Of a DNA stretch of 64,000 nt, positions 1 to 6,035 are shown piece after piece (the first letter of the stretch is position 1; each line of letters begins with the position of its first letter). This DNA is from Prochlorococcus marinus str. MIT 9401. Lineage in GTDB: Bacteria > Cyanobacteriota > Cyanobacteriia > PCC-6307 > Cyanobiaceae. Made by a program: the position numbers and the translations under genes. The stretch covers positions 62,001 to 126,000 of the forward strand of contig NZ_JNAR01000016.1 in the NCBI RefSeq assembly GCF_000760095.1, in the 5' to 3' direction. The notes below the pieces were generated by a model that was not told where the DNA came from, ran no database searches, and saw only the letters and a program-made list of their open reading frames with translations.

Positions 1-232
1 GTTTGCTGTCAACTGATACTCCAAGTATTTCAGTATTAAGTGCTGCGAAATCTTGATGCCTATCACTAAATGCAGTGATTTCTGTTGGACATACAAATGT
101 AAAATCTAGGGGGTAAAAGAATAAAACAACCCATTTACCTCTTAGATCTGAAAGTGTAATATCCTTAAACTCTTGATCATATACTGCTGTAGCACTAAAG
201 TCTGGTGCTTCTTGGCCAACTCTTAAGCTCAT
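1..232 (-). CDS. 2-Cys peroxiredoxin (AhpC/Prx1 type), 5' part only
   Basis: Thiol peroxidase that reduces hydrogen peroxide and alkyl hydroperoxides through a peroxidatic cysteine. The visible 77 residues start [12 protein letters not shown], the usual start of cyanobacterial 2-Cys Prx, and contain the motif DFTFVCPTE with the peroxidatic Cys near residue 51. The gene runs off the left edge, so the resolving cysteine in the C-terminal half cannot be checked. It is read leftward, and the next gene on its right is on the other strand, so its promoter lies in 233-330. Family assignment is secure; the exact subclass depends on the missing part. Confidence 0.95.
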   Translation of the reverse strand, partial: MSLRVGQEAPDFSATAVYDQEFKDITLSDLRGKWVVLFFYPLDFTFVCPTEITAFSDRHQDFAALNTEILGVSVDSK

Positions 233-535
233 GAAAAAATTTGTCCTTTTTTAAATTATTTATGGTCTGAATGACCGTAATTAGTATTATAATTTTATTG
301 ACAAAGAATTAGCAAGTTTTTTTTTAATTCAATGAAATGGCATTATTCCTTTACTAGGAAATTTACAATTTTAAATCATAATAAACTTTTAAAAAATCTC
401 AAAAAGGAGTTAATTAAATATCCCATTAATAGGCTTGATAATAAAAATTCTAATTAAAGAAATTTTATTTTATTTAAGATTCCTTTAAATTCAACTCACT
501 ATAATTGAAAATATTCTTTTTTAATATTTTTAATT
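233..535. other. AT-rich intergenic stretch without a convincing gene
   Basis: This 303-bp gap must hold the promoter of the leftward peroxiredoxin gene and that of the rightward small protein at 536. A 41-codon ORF on the plus strand (332-457, starting MKWHYSF) is open and basic, but it has no recognisable family or ribosome binding site and I do not count it as a gene. No repeat or strong hairpin was seen. Confidence 0.5.
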
Positions 536-694
536 ATGGCTAAATATATTGAAAGACTAAAGGATAAAGTTAAAATAAAAAAATTAGATTCTAATCAGCC
601 AATTGGAGCTTGGATTTTCGTTATCATATTAAATATAATTGGATTTGCGGGTTATTTTTATTTGAAGGTAAATCATATACAACTAGGTAGTTAA
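536..694 (+). CDS. small single-pass membrane protein, 52 aa, unknown
   Basis: Unrecognised small protein. The first 25 residues are charged and basic (MAKYIERLKDKVKIKK). A hydrophobic segment follows at about residues 24-45 (GAWIFVIILNIIGFAGYFYL), so it is probably an inner-membrane or thylakoid peptide with the basic N-terminus in the cytoplasm. The ATG has no clear Shine-Dalgarno sequence, which is usual here. Its stop is 5 nt before the stop of the convergent gene at 699. The clean charge-then-membrane pattern supports a real gene; function unknown. Confidence 0.6.
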   Translation: MAKYIERLKDKVKIKKLDSNQPIGAWIFVIILNIIGFAGYFYLKVNHIQLGS

Positions 695-698
695 ATAC

Positions 699-920
699 TT
701 ATCTTATTTCCTTTTTAATTGAGCGACAAAAATTTTTTAGTCTTTCATCTCTCGTTAAGTCAGGTAAAGTCCACACAGATTCTGTTTCAGGTAATGAATC
801 TTTGCTCCATTCTCTGAATTCTTCCATTATTGAATCACTATTTAATTTTGATGTAAACTTTTTGCGTTTTTTTAAATATTTTCTTATGACTGTAAGATTT
901 GCCCCAATATATTCCCTCAT
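699..920 (-). CDS. hypothetical small basic protein, 73 aa
   Basis: I do not recognise a family. The product is soluble, rich in Lys/Arg and Glu/Asp, and has a WSKDSLPETESVWTLPDL segment in the middle. The C-terminal part (RDERLKNFCRSIKKEIR) looks helical. No membrane segment or catalytic motif is visible. It converges with the small membrane protein at 536-694, with only 4 nt between the stop codons. Coding is supported by the open frame and balanced composition in very AT-rich DNA, not by homology. Confidence 0.55.
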   Translation of the reverse strand: MREYIGANLTVIRKYLKKRKKFTSKLNSDSIMEEFREWSKDSLPETESVWTLPDLTRDERLKNFCRSIKKEIR

Positions 921-983
921 AAAAGATACTTAAGCTTTTATTAATTTATCATCTAGCAAGTTCTGCTTTTAAGAAAAGATTAA

Positions 984-1154
984 TTAGACATTTTGTACTG
1001 CTTGAAAAAGTCCAAAAGAATACCCTCCTATTAGGATCCAGCCAAGCACGCTTGATATTATTGTAGATCTTCTATTGTGTCTCCTTAAGGCTGATTCAAT
1101 CATTTCATTAACTTCATCTCTATTAAGGTATTCCTTCTTTGATTTTTTTTTCAT
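984..1154 (-). CDS. small membrane protein, 56 aa, unknown
   Basis: Starts MKKKSKKEYLNRDEV. An N-terminal charged helix (to about residue 30, ending RRHNRRS) is followed by a hydrophobic segment (about residues 31-51, IISSVLGWILIGGYSFGLF). This tail-anchored-like pattern resembles small conserved Prochlorococcus proteins, but no function is known to me. It lies between other tiny genes. Translation starts at the CAT on the plus strand at 1152-1154, just after a poly-T/poly-A tract that encodes the KKK run. Confidence 0.6.
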   Translation of the reverse strand: MKKKSKKEYLNRDEVNEMIESALRRHNRRSTIISSVLGWILIGGYSFGLFQAVQNV

Positions 1155-1354
1155 TTTTTTTTCTTTTTACAATAGTCGAATTTATATGAAAGTGAGCCTA
1201 TGATTATTTCTTAATAAGTAAGAGTTTTAGATTTGATGAATTTATAAATATTTTTCATATTTAGCATTAAATATATTATGAAATCTTAAGAGTAATTTAC
1301 AAAATTATTAGATAAAGTATTTAAATTGAGGGACTATAATTTTTTGTACAAAAA

Positions 1355-1531
1355 ATGAATATTAATGATAAATCTGTATTAGAAATGCTTAATAAACTTA
1401 TTGTTATTAATAGACTAAATAAAACTCAAATTCTTCAAATGGTGAATTTAGCTGCTATTTCAAATGATATCAATGATTTAAGGTGTAATTTGAAATGGGA
1501 ATGTTCTAAATCATCTAATAAAAATACTTAA
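1355..1531 (+). CDS. hypothetical small protein, 58 aa
   Basis: Unrecognised. The sequence MNINDKSVLEMLNKLIVINRL predicts one or two amphipathic helices with no membrane segment, then a short polar tail with two cysteines (RCNLKWECSK). There are no homologues I can name. A hexamer like a -10 box (TATAAT, 1335-1340) lies about 15 nt upstream of the ATG, suggesting a short leader. Support is moderate: the ORF is open with a protein-like composition. Confidence 0.5.
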   Translation: MNINDKSVLEMLNKLIVINRLNKTQILQMVNLAAISNDINDLRCNLKWECSKSSNKNT

Positions 1532-1641
1532 ATATATAATCTAAATTTCAGTTAAATATTAATAATTGAAATTTAAATAAGATATATAAAATAGCTAAGT
1601 TAATTAATTTATAGTTTTAATAAATAACTTATATAATTTCT

Positions 1642-1815
1642 TCAAATAAATTTTTGATAAAAATCTTTCTTATAAGGTAATTCCTCTTGATTAATATAGT
1701 TAAGGGTTGTTTTCTTTTCCTTGCCAAGTGATTTAATTAATATTGTAGAAGTGATGATTATTATTAAAATGATAAGTAAATCTCCAACAGTAATCCCTCT
1801 CTCCTTAAGATTCAT
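1642..1815 (-). CDS. small membrane protein, 57 aa, unknown
   Basis: MNLKERGITVGDLL is followed by a strongly hydrophobic segment (about residues 12-30, LLIILIIIITSTILI), then a charged cytoplasmic or lumenal tail with KEKKTT and ELPYKK. The start 'LKERGITVGDL' followed by one membrane helix resembles a family of small membrane proteins in marine picocyanobacteria; that resemblance is from memory. The start codon is preceded by a purine-poor leader. Function unknown. Confidence 0.6.
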   Translation of the reverse strand: MNLKERGITVGDLLIILIIIITSTILIKSLGKEKKTTLNYINQEELPYKKDFYQKFI

Positions 1816-1979
1816 AGTTAAGTTTATATTTTCTTTAAATATAGCCTTTTTTTTCTAAATAATTTAGTGTTTTTAACAAACATGCTAAAAATCTATATTA
1901 AGTAAATATAAAAAGAATCTAAAAATATTAAGACTATAGCCTTATGAGTCATATAAAAAAAATAGGCTGAATTATATAT

Positions 1980-2159
1980 ATGGAAATCAAAAAAAAAATT
2001 GGTAGTCCCAATACACTTGATTTTTTTTCTGAAGAGATGATTATCACGAAAAAATCTCTTAACGAAAATCAACTCAAATTTACTTATCAAAAACAGTTAA
2101 TCTCAGATCTAGATTATAAGCACAAGGAATGGTCAAAATCTATTGACAGTAAGTTTTAA
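1980..2159 (+). CDS. hypothetical small charged protein, 59 aa
   Basis: Unrecognised soluble protein, MEIKKKIGSPNTLDFFSEEM, rich in Lys, Glu and Asp, with no membrane segment. The opposite strand carries a 65-codon ORF that is Phe- and Ile-rich and looks like a shadow. I prefer this strand because its composition is normal for a cytoplasmic protein. Its stop overlaps the stop of the convergent gene at 2156 by 4 nt (2156-2159), a packing style repeated elsewhere in the window. Confidence 0.45.
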   Translation: MEIKKKIGSPNTLDFFSEEMIITKKSLNENQLKFTYQKQLISDLDYKHKEWSKSIDSKF

Positions 2160-2308
2160 CAGCTTTCGTTAATTATATTTATAAGTTTATTTCTCTTATT
2201 TGTATTTTTCTCTTCCCAATAGAGTGTAGCTTCATCATTATTTATAGGTTTTGCTTCATAAGCTAAATACCAAAGAATAAATCCAGCAGGGAATACTAAA
2301 ATATGCAT
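2156..2308 (-). CDS. small protein with N-terminal hydrophobic segment, 50 aa
   Basis: Short protein MHILVFPAGFILWYLAYEAKP with an N-terminal hydrophobic stretch (residues 2-17) and then a charged region (NNDEATLYWEEKNTNKRNK). It could be a membrane-anchored peptide. I know of no function. Its start lies 77 bp left of the RHH gene's ATG, on the opposite strand, so the two share a divergent promoter region (2309-2384) that contains the palindromic site at 2360-2372. It may therefore be co-regulated with the RHH gene. Confidence 0.5.
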   Translation of the reverse strand: MHILVFPAGFILWYLAYEAKPINNDEATLYWEEKNTNKRNKLINIINESC

Positions 2309-2335
2309 GACAAAAATTTGTTGACTTAAATCAAA

Positions 2336-2341
2336 TATAGT
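2336..2341 (+). promoter_or_regulatory. candidate -10 box of the RHH gene
   Basis: The hexamer TATAGT lies 43 nt before the chosen ATG of the RHH gene and about 20 nt upstream of the palindromic site at 2360-2372. That would place the site just downstream of the transcription start, where a bound repressor could block transcription. No good -35 is seen at standard spacing. A TTGACT sits too close, at 2321-2326. Confidence 0.3.
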
Positions 2342-2359
2342 GCAACACTTTAAATGCGC

Positions 2360-2372
2360 AAGTGTGACACTA
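2360..2372. promoter_or_regulatory. left copy of 13-bp inverted repeat / candidate operator
   Basis: AAGTGTGACACTA. Its core AGTGT-G-ACACT is itself a perfect 5+5 palindrome around one central base, the shape expected for a dimeric DNA-binding protein. The exact reverse complement occurs at 2749-2761, so the RHH gene between them is bracketed by two identical sites facing each other. This copy lies in the 5' leader of the gene. Confidence 0.6.
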
Positions 2373-2384
2373 AGAAATTTTATT

Positions 2385-2747
2385 ATGCCTTCTCCGAGGA
2401 AAAGAATTGGTTTTTTGCCAACAGAAGAAGTTCATGACATCATTGAAAAATTGTGCATAGCTAATGAATTTAGTCAGTCAAAGGTTACAGGTTTATTGGT
2501 TGAAGAAGCATTAAGGTCTCGAGGGGTTTTAAACGAATCTTCTGCTTCAAAGATAAAAATTAATGGAAGTTTTACAAATACTATTTTTGAACAAGAACAA
2601 TTATCTAATAATAAATACTCTGGTAATGGGAACGACTATAAAATTAATAAAAAAGTATTATCTGATGATATCAAAATGATGCAGGAATTTATTGAGTTTA
2701 AGTATTTTAAGAAAGTTATGAAGGAAAATAATGATATTTTTGAATAA
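2385..2747 (+). CDS. ribbon-helix-helix-like DNA-binding protein, 120 aa
   Basis: Probable small transcription regulator. I place the start at the ATG giving MPSPRKRIGFLPTEEV, because the 15 extra codons upstream would need a GTG and would run through the palindrome at 2360-2372. Residues about 5-45 fit a ribbon-helix-helix (CopG/Arc-type) fold: a basic strand RKRIGFLP, helix A (TEEVHDIIEKLCIAN) and helix B (SQSKVTGLLVEEALRSRG). The remaining 70 residues are polar and Asn-rich with a Lys/Phe-rich C-terminal helix and match nothing I know. Flanking copies of AGTGTNACACT suggest autoregulation. The fold call is by pattern only; a plain hypothetical protein remains possible. Confidence 0.65.
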   Translation: MPSPRKRIGFLPTEEVHDIIEKLCIANEFSQSKVTGLLVEEALRSRGVLNESSASKIKINGSFTNTIFEQEQLSNNKYSGNGNDYKINKKVLSDDIKMMQEFIEFKYFKKVMKENNDIFE

Positions 2748-2748
2748 A

Positions 2749-2761
2749 TAGTGTCACACTT
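2749..2761. promoter_or_regulatory. right copy of 13-bp inverted repeat / candidate operator
   Basis: TAGTGTCACACTT, the exact reverse complement of 2360-2372, beginning 2 nt after the RHH stop codon. Core AGTGT-C-ACACT. In RNA the two copies could also pair as a 13-bp long-range stem enclosing the whole gene. No target-site duplication flanks the pair, which argues against a small insertion element. Confidence 0.6.
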
Positions 2762-3050
2762 CCGTCGTTCATAATAGATTCCTTTTAAATGGAATTTAGA
2801 AATTAAGCAATAAGGAATATTTTTGAATATTTCTAAAAAACTTTTTAAAGAGGGATTTAAAATAAATTGAATCTTTAAAAATTCAGCGGACTAAATTCTC
2901 GTGGAGATATGAACCTTAGCCCGCTTTAAAAAAATAGCAATAATAAAATATAAATACAATTATTATTTAAATTTACTTTTGATTTAAAATTCTAATAAAA
3001 AAATTCTTATATACCCTCCTTTCTGCATTTTTATTTTGTATTTGACAGTC
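2762..3050. other. intergenic stretch of about 290 bp between RHH gene and small ORF
   Basis: Apart from the hairpin at 2885-2925 this stretch holds no ORF I can support. The minus strand has a purine-rich AAAGGAGG (around 3014-3022) followed only by a 14-codon frame. The region is more than 80% A+T outside the hairpin. Confidence 0.5.
2885..2925. ncRNA. strong imperfect hairpin; structured RNA or terminator candidate
   Basis: The arms 2885-2894 (AGCGGACTAA) and 2916-2925 (TTAGCCCGCT) pair over 9 of 10 positions around a 21-nt loop that can itself form TTC/GAA or TCTC/GAGA pairs. G+C here is far above the flanks, which are almost pure A/T. There is only a short T run after it on either strand, so it is not a textbook terminator. 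It lies 138 nt past the RHH gene, and no ORF covers it. A 3'-UTR structure or an independent small RNA are both possible. Confidence 0.45.
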
Positions 3051-3054
3051 TTTT

Positions 3055-3060
3055 TATAAT
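3055..3060 (+). promoter_or_regulatory. candidate promoter -10 box
   Basis: A perfect TATAAT lies 23 nt before the ATG at 3083. A TTGACA occurs at 3042-3047 but is only 7 nt away, so it cannot be the -35 for this box. Cyanobacterial promoters in very AT-rich genomes often rely mainly on the -10. This is the only support, apart from the open frame, that the small ORF at 3083 is expressed. Confidence 0.35.
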
Positions 3061-3082
3061 TAAGATAAGAATGTTCTTTTTT

Positions 3083-3214
3083 ATGGAAGATAAAGGGTTT
3101 AATGTCACTCAGGGAATGGCTTTGCTACTTCTGAAGCCTTTGAATTTACCCTCTAATTACGTCCTAAATCTAATAATTTACATAACTAACCCTAGCAATA
3201 ATATAGGTTATTAA
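3083..3214 (+). CDS. possible small protein, 43 aa
   Basis: Short ORF, MEDKGFNVTQGMALLLLKPLNL and onward, with a weakly hydrophobic middle and an Asn-rich end. I recognise no family. Its last codons overlap the stop of the convergent gene at 3211 by 4 nt. A TATAAT box lies 23 nt upstream. It could equally be the leader of an RNA, so confidence is low. Confidence 0.35.
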   Translation: MEDKGFNVTQGMALLLLKPLNLPSNYVLNLIIYITNPSNNIGY

Positions 3215-3486
3215 GATTCTTCCCAAACTGGTTTGGTTCTCCGCCAACCATGAGCGATTAACTTTTTCCATTCATCTCTAGCTTGTTCAACTTTAAGTTC
3301 TTCTCTTGTTGTCATAAGAGGTGGTTCTTTTCCTAAAACACCAATAATTCTTCCAGAGTCAATAAATATATATTCAAAAAATTTATCTTTATTTTGCTTA
3401 TTCTTTGAAAATCTTTTAACCCTTGAACGATTTGAATTTATAAGCCAAAAATCTTCTATCAATTTGATTATTTTATGTTTTTTCAA
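3211..3486 (-). CDS. hypothetical protein, DUF1651-like, 91 aa
   Basis: Basic soluble protein. The C-terminal half carries an alternating pattern (ARDEWKKLIAHGWRRTKPVW) that recalls DUF1651, a small family found in marine Prochlorococcus and Synechococcus; this is recalled, not searched. The N-terminal half is Lys/Arg/Phe-rich. Its start lies inside the end of clpS (14-nt overlap), so the two are probably co-transcribed and translationally coupled. No catalytic residues are evident. Function unknown. Confidence 0.65.
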   Translation of the reverse strand: MKKHKIIKLIEDFWLINSNRSRVKRFSKNKQNKDKFFEYIFIDSGRIIGVLGKEPPLMTTREELKVEQARDEWKKLIAHGWRRTKPVWEES

Positions 3487-3760
3487 TCGGAGCCATTGTT
3501 AATCCTTTGCTGAAGAGTTGTTCATGATATAGCTCTGCCTGTTCAAGATTACCTCTCCATACTTCCGCCGATCCTGTCTTGTCAACTTTGATAGTTAGAT
3601 CCCATGCCCTTTTTTCACTCATGTCTGGGATTATTGTCAGAAGACAATTAGCTACATGTTGAAAAGTATTAAAACTATCATCAAGGACTATTACTCTCGC
3701 TTCTGGATATTTTTCTTTAGCTTTCTTTTGATCTAAGACTGTATTAAGTGAATTAAACAT
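3473..3760 (-). CDS. clpS: ATP-dependent Clp protease adaptor ClpS
   Basis: ClpS binds N-degron substrates and delivers them to the ClpC/ClpA unfoldase of the Clp protease in the cytoplasm. The 95-residue length is typical. The core is visible from about residue 22: RVIVLDDSFNTFQHV (the substrate-pocket strand with an NTF/NTM-type motif), then CLLTIIPDMSEKRAW, KVDKTGSAEVWRG and EQAELYHEQLFSKGL. It sits in front of the DUF1651-like gene, with which it overlaps. A tRNA-Met gene lies just upstream on the same strand. Confidence 0.93.
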   Translation of the reverse strand: MFNSLNTVLDQKKAKEKYPEARVIVLDDSFNTFQHVANCLLTIIPDMSEKRAWDLTIKVDKTGSAEVWRGNLEQAELYHEQLFSKGLTMAPIEKT

Positions 3761-3829
3761 TTTTATCTGTAATTAGTTTAAGTCAATTAAAAATTTCATC
3801 TAAGTTCTTTAAAAGAAAAGTATTGAACA

Positions 3830-3903
<74 letters not shown>

Positions 3904-3944
3904 ATGGAAATATTGTAAGGCATTGGTTGTACTTAATTACCTTT

Positions 3945-4415
3945 TTAACAATTTATTTGTTTATTGGCCTCATATATAGCGATACCGCATGCTACTGAAA
4001 GATTTAGACTCCTAACACCTTTTTGATCATTTTTTCCCTTTTGTAAATTCGGCATAAAAATTGATATTAAAAAATCACTTTTATCAATAATGCAATCTGG
4101 CAATCCTGAATCTTCTCTCCCAAACAGCAAAATATCATCTTGCTGAAATTTAAAATCCTTTAAATATATACCATTTTTTTTACTAAAAGAAATTATTCTT
4201 TTTGAAGCTTTTGACGTCAAAAATTTATCAAAATTCTCATACTTATTAACGGTAACTAGTGGCCAATAGTCTAATCCTGCTCTTTTTAAATATTTATCTT
4301 CTATCTTAAAACCTAAGGGCTCTATAAGATTTAAAGGCGTATTAAATGCAGCACATGATCTGGCGATATTACCAGTATTTTGAGGGATTCTAGGTTCGAA
4401 AAGAGCGACTTCCAA
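3945..4415 (-). CDS. trmL: tRNA (cytidine(34)-2'-O)-methyltransferase, TrmL/SpoU class
   Basis: SPOUT-fold enzyme that 2'-O-methylates the wobble base of certain leucine tRNAs using S-adenosylmethionine. Conserved blocks are VALFEPRIPQNTGNIARSC at the N-terminus, LLFGREDSGLP in the middle, and RSLNLSVACGIAIYE at the C-terminus (the knot that binds AdoMet). An ATG upstream (4481) would overlap cobU by 64 nt and add a non-family leader. The TTG at 4413-4415 starts 3 nt after the cobU stop and gives 156 aa, the family length, so I chose it. Downstream partner of cobU in one transcript. Confidence 0.88.
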   Translation of the reverse strand: MEVALFEPRIPQNTGNIARSCAAFNTPLNLIEPLGFKIEDKYLKRAGLDYWPLVTVNKYENFDKFLTSKASKRIISFSKKNGIYLKDFKFQQDDILLFGREDSGLPDCIIDKSDFLISIFMPNLQKGKNDQKGVRSLNLSVACGIAIYEANKQINC

Positions 4416-4417
4416 AT

Positions 4418-4978
4418 TTAAGTAGGTATATCTATACTTATCTGATCTATTTTGATTGCTCTTCCGTTTATTGCCAACCAATTATCTTTTGATATTTTGG
4501 TTATTCTCTTTTGAAGCTCGCCGATTCTTTCTATATAAGTATTACCAATTTTATATTCAGAGACAAGACTCCAACCTACTTGTTCTCCAACAATAAATGT
4601 TATGCTTTTTCTTTTCATTAAAAGACTTATAAGTAAATTCATCTTCGTTGACCATTCATTATGTTCTTTTTTAATACTTTCCATAACAAATCCCCCAATC
4701 GAATCTATTAATAATGGACCTTCTTCCTTAGTTAACGTATTTAAAAGATCTGTCGTTTCTATTAATTTCCAATCATTTGGCCTTCTTTTTCGATGTAAAT
4801 TAATTTTTTCTTGCCATTCTTTATCATTAATATTCTTTTCAGATAAGGCGACATAAGATATTTTTTTTACATCCTTTGCTAAGTATTCTGCAAATTCACT
4901 TTTACCGCTCTTTGTTCCTCCTGTAATAAAAATAATGTGAGATATACGATTCCTAATAGTAAGATTCTTAGGTTTCAT
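4418..4978 (-). CDS. cobU: adenosylcobinamide kinase / cobinamide-phosphate guanylyltransferase
   Basis: Bifunctional enzyme of the lower cobalamin pathway: it phosphorylates adenosylcobinamide and then transfers GMP to give AdoCbi-GDP, ready for the nucleotide loop. The P-loop IIFITGGTKSGKSEFAE is at residues 15-31, followed by the family HRKRRPNDW segment and LLIDSIGGFV. The length of 186 aa is normal. Together with cobN and metH in this window it shows that the cell makes and uses a cobalamin. It is followed 3 nt later by trmL, an unrelated job, so the pair is an operon of convenience. Confidence 0.92.
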   Translation of the reverse strand: MKPKNLTIRNRISHIIFITGGTKSGKSEFAEYLAKDVKKISYVALSEKNINDKEWQEKINLHRKRRPNDWKLIETTDLLNTLTKEEGPLLIDSIGGFVMESIKKEHNEWSTKMNLLISLLMKRKSITFIVGEQVGWSLVSEYKIGNTYIERIGELQKRITKISKDNWLAINGRAIKIDQISIDIPT

Positions 4979-4988
4979 AAATTCTCTA

Positions 4989-5297
4989 TTATTTAGAGAA
5001 ATACCACCATGTTGCTAAGGGAATAATTGTGGCAGCAATTAACAAACCAATAACTATATAAGTAGCAGTTGAACTGTCAGCGTCTTTTGATCTCATAGCG
5101 TTAAAATTAGGATCCACCACAGGGTTGTCAATAGATGAAGGTTGGCTTTTTTCGTAATTCATAGTTTTCTGGTTGGAAATACCAAAAATTTTATTTATGC
5201 TACTAATTTCTGTTGCGTATGTAGCCGAGGGGATAAGAATAAATATTAAGCCAGTAACTATAAGTGAAAGTATATATTTATTGATGTTTAGGTTCAT
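4989..5297 (-). CDS. exported membrane protein, 102 aa, unknown
   Basis: The N-terminal signal peptide or anchor (residues 8-28, ILSLIVTGLIFILIPSATYA, with an AxA-like site) is followed by a polar lumenal/periplasmic stretch, then a second hydrophobic helix near the C-terminus (about residues 80-98, ending PLATWWYFSK). The topology is therefore signal, loop, tail anchor. I do not recognise a family. It is transcribed toward cobU and its stop is 10 nt before that gene's start, so it may head the cobU-trmL transcript. Confidence 0.75.
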   Translation of the reverse strand: MNLNINKYILSLIVTGLIFILIPSATYATEISSINKIFGISNQKTMNYEKSQPSSIDNPVVDPNFNAMRSKDADSSTATYIVIGLLIAATIIPLATWWYFSK

Positions 5298-5408
5298 TTT
5301 GAAATCTTTTGGTTAATTATATATTAAAAACCATATGTTTGAGTAATTTTAAATGTACTAAACAATATAATGTTTGCATAATTTAAATAGAATTAACATA
5401 TTTAATAT

Positions 5409-6035
5409 ATGGGATTCAATGGGAAATCATTAATATTAATCGGTTTAATACTCTTTATCTTTCAGATAGCAAATTTCATTTCAATAGAAACAATTACTCC
5501 TGAGCTTGAAAGAGCACAAGTATTAGCTGCAATAGCTTCATTAATTATTATTTTGATAGGTTTTTTATTTAAACAATTTGAACCTATCGCTGGTGAGAAA
5601 GCTGATTTAAAAGGGGAAAATAAGTTTCTGTACGATAGAAACATGCCGGTTGAAGTGATTGATGAACTCGCATGGGGTTCTGAAGCGATATTAACTTCTA
5701 CAGCAGCAGCAGCAATATTAATCCACAATGATGGTGCAAATATTTTGAGAAGAGGAATCACTTCAAGTAATGAGTTTAAACCTGGTGAAACTTGTCTGAG
5801 ATCTATAAAAGATATGAAATTAATATCTTTAGCAAATACTAAATTTTATCCTGGAAGAGATGAATTTTTTAATTTTTGTGCCGATATCCCATCAATCTTA
5901 GTTGTTCCTATAAATAATAAGGCTTTTATATTGATAGGAGGCTGGAGTGCAAAATGTTTTACTAAGTCTGATGAAAAATGGATAAATAACTGGTCGAAAA
6001 AAATTAATAATATTTTTTCAAGAAATAAGATTTAA
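5409..6035 (+). CDS. CCB2/CCB4-like cofactor assembly protein of cytochrome b6f
   Basis: Member of the cyanobacterial/plastid family named cofactor assembly of complex C subunit B (DUF2930), needed for covalent attachment of heme ci to cytochrome b6. Two adjacent membrane helices (about residues 7-25 and 37-54, joined by ETITPELERAQVLA) are followed by a stromal GAF-like domain with WGSEAILTSTAAAAIL, RRGITSS and SILVVPINNKAFILIGGWS. The length of 208 aa fits. It is divergent from the exported protein to the left and overlaps the convergent lptC-like gene by 4 nt. Confidence 0.8.
   Translation: MGFNGKSLILIGLILFIFQIANFISIETITPELERAQVLAAIASLIIILIGFLFKQFEPIAGEKADLKGENKFLYDRNMPVEVIDELAWGSEAILTSTAAAAILIHNDGANILRRGITSSNEFKPGETCLRSIKDMKLISLANTKFYPGRDEFFNFCADIPSILVVPINNKAFILIGGWSAKCFTKSDEKWINNWSKKINNIFSRNKI

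Noticed and set aside
332-457. 41-codon plus-strand ORF starting MKWHYSF
   Set aside because: Open but without ribosome site, family or pattern; kept only as a remark on the gap 233-535.
1893-2090. 65-codon minus-strand ORF rich in Phe and Ile
   Set aside because: Composition is what AT-rich noncoding or antisense DNA gives; the plus-strand frame 1980-2159 is more protein-like.
2340-2384. GTG start adding 15 residues to the RHH protein
   Set aside because: It would translate through the palindrome and the added residues (MQHFKCASVTLRNFI) do not fit the RHH N-terminus; the ATG at 2385 leads straight into the basic strand.
2360-2761. Insertion element with 13-bp terminal repeats
   Set aside because: No transposase, no target-site duplication next to the repeats, and the sites are self-palindromic, which fits operators better.
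4602-4856. 84-codon plus-strand ORF inside cobU
   Set aside because: Lies fully antisense to the P-loop kinase frame, which is strongly conserved; Ser/Phe/Leu-rich shadow.
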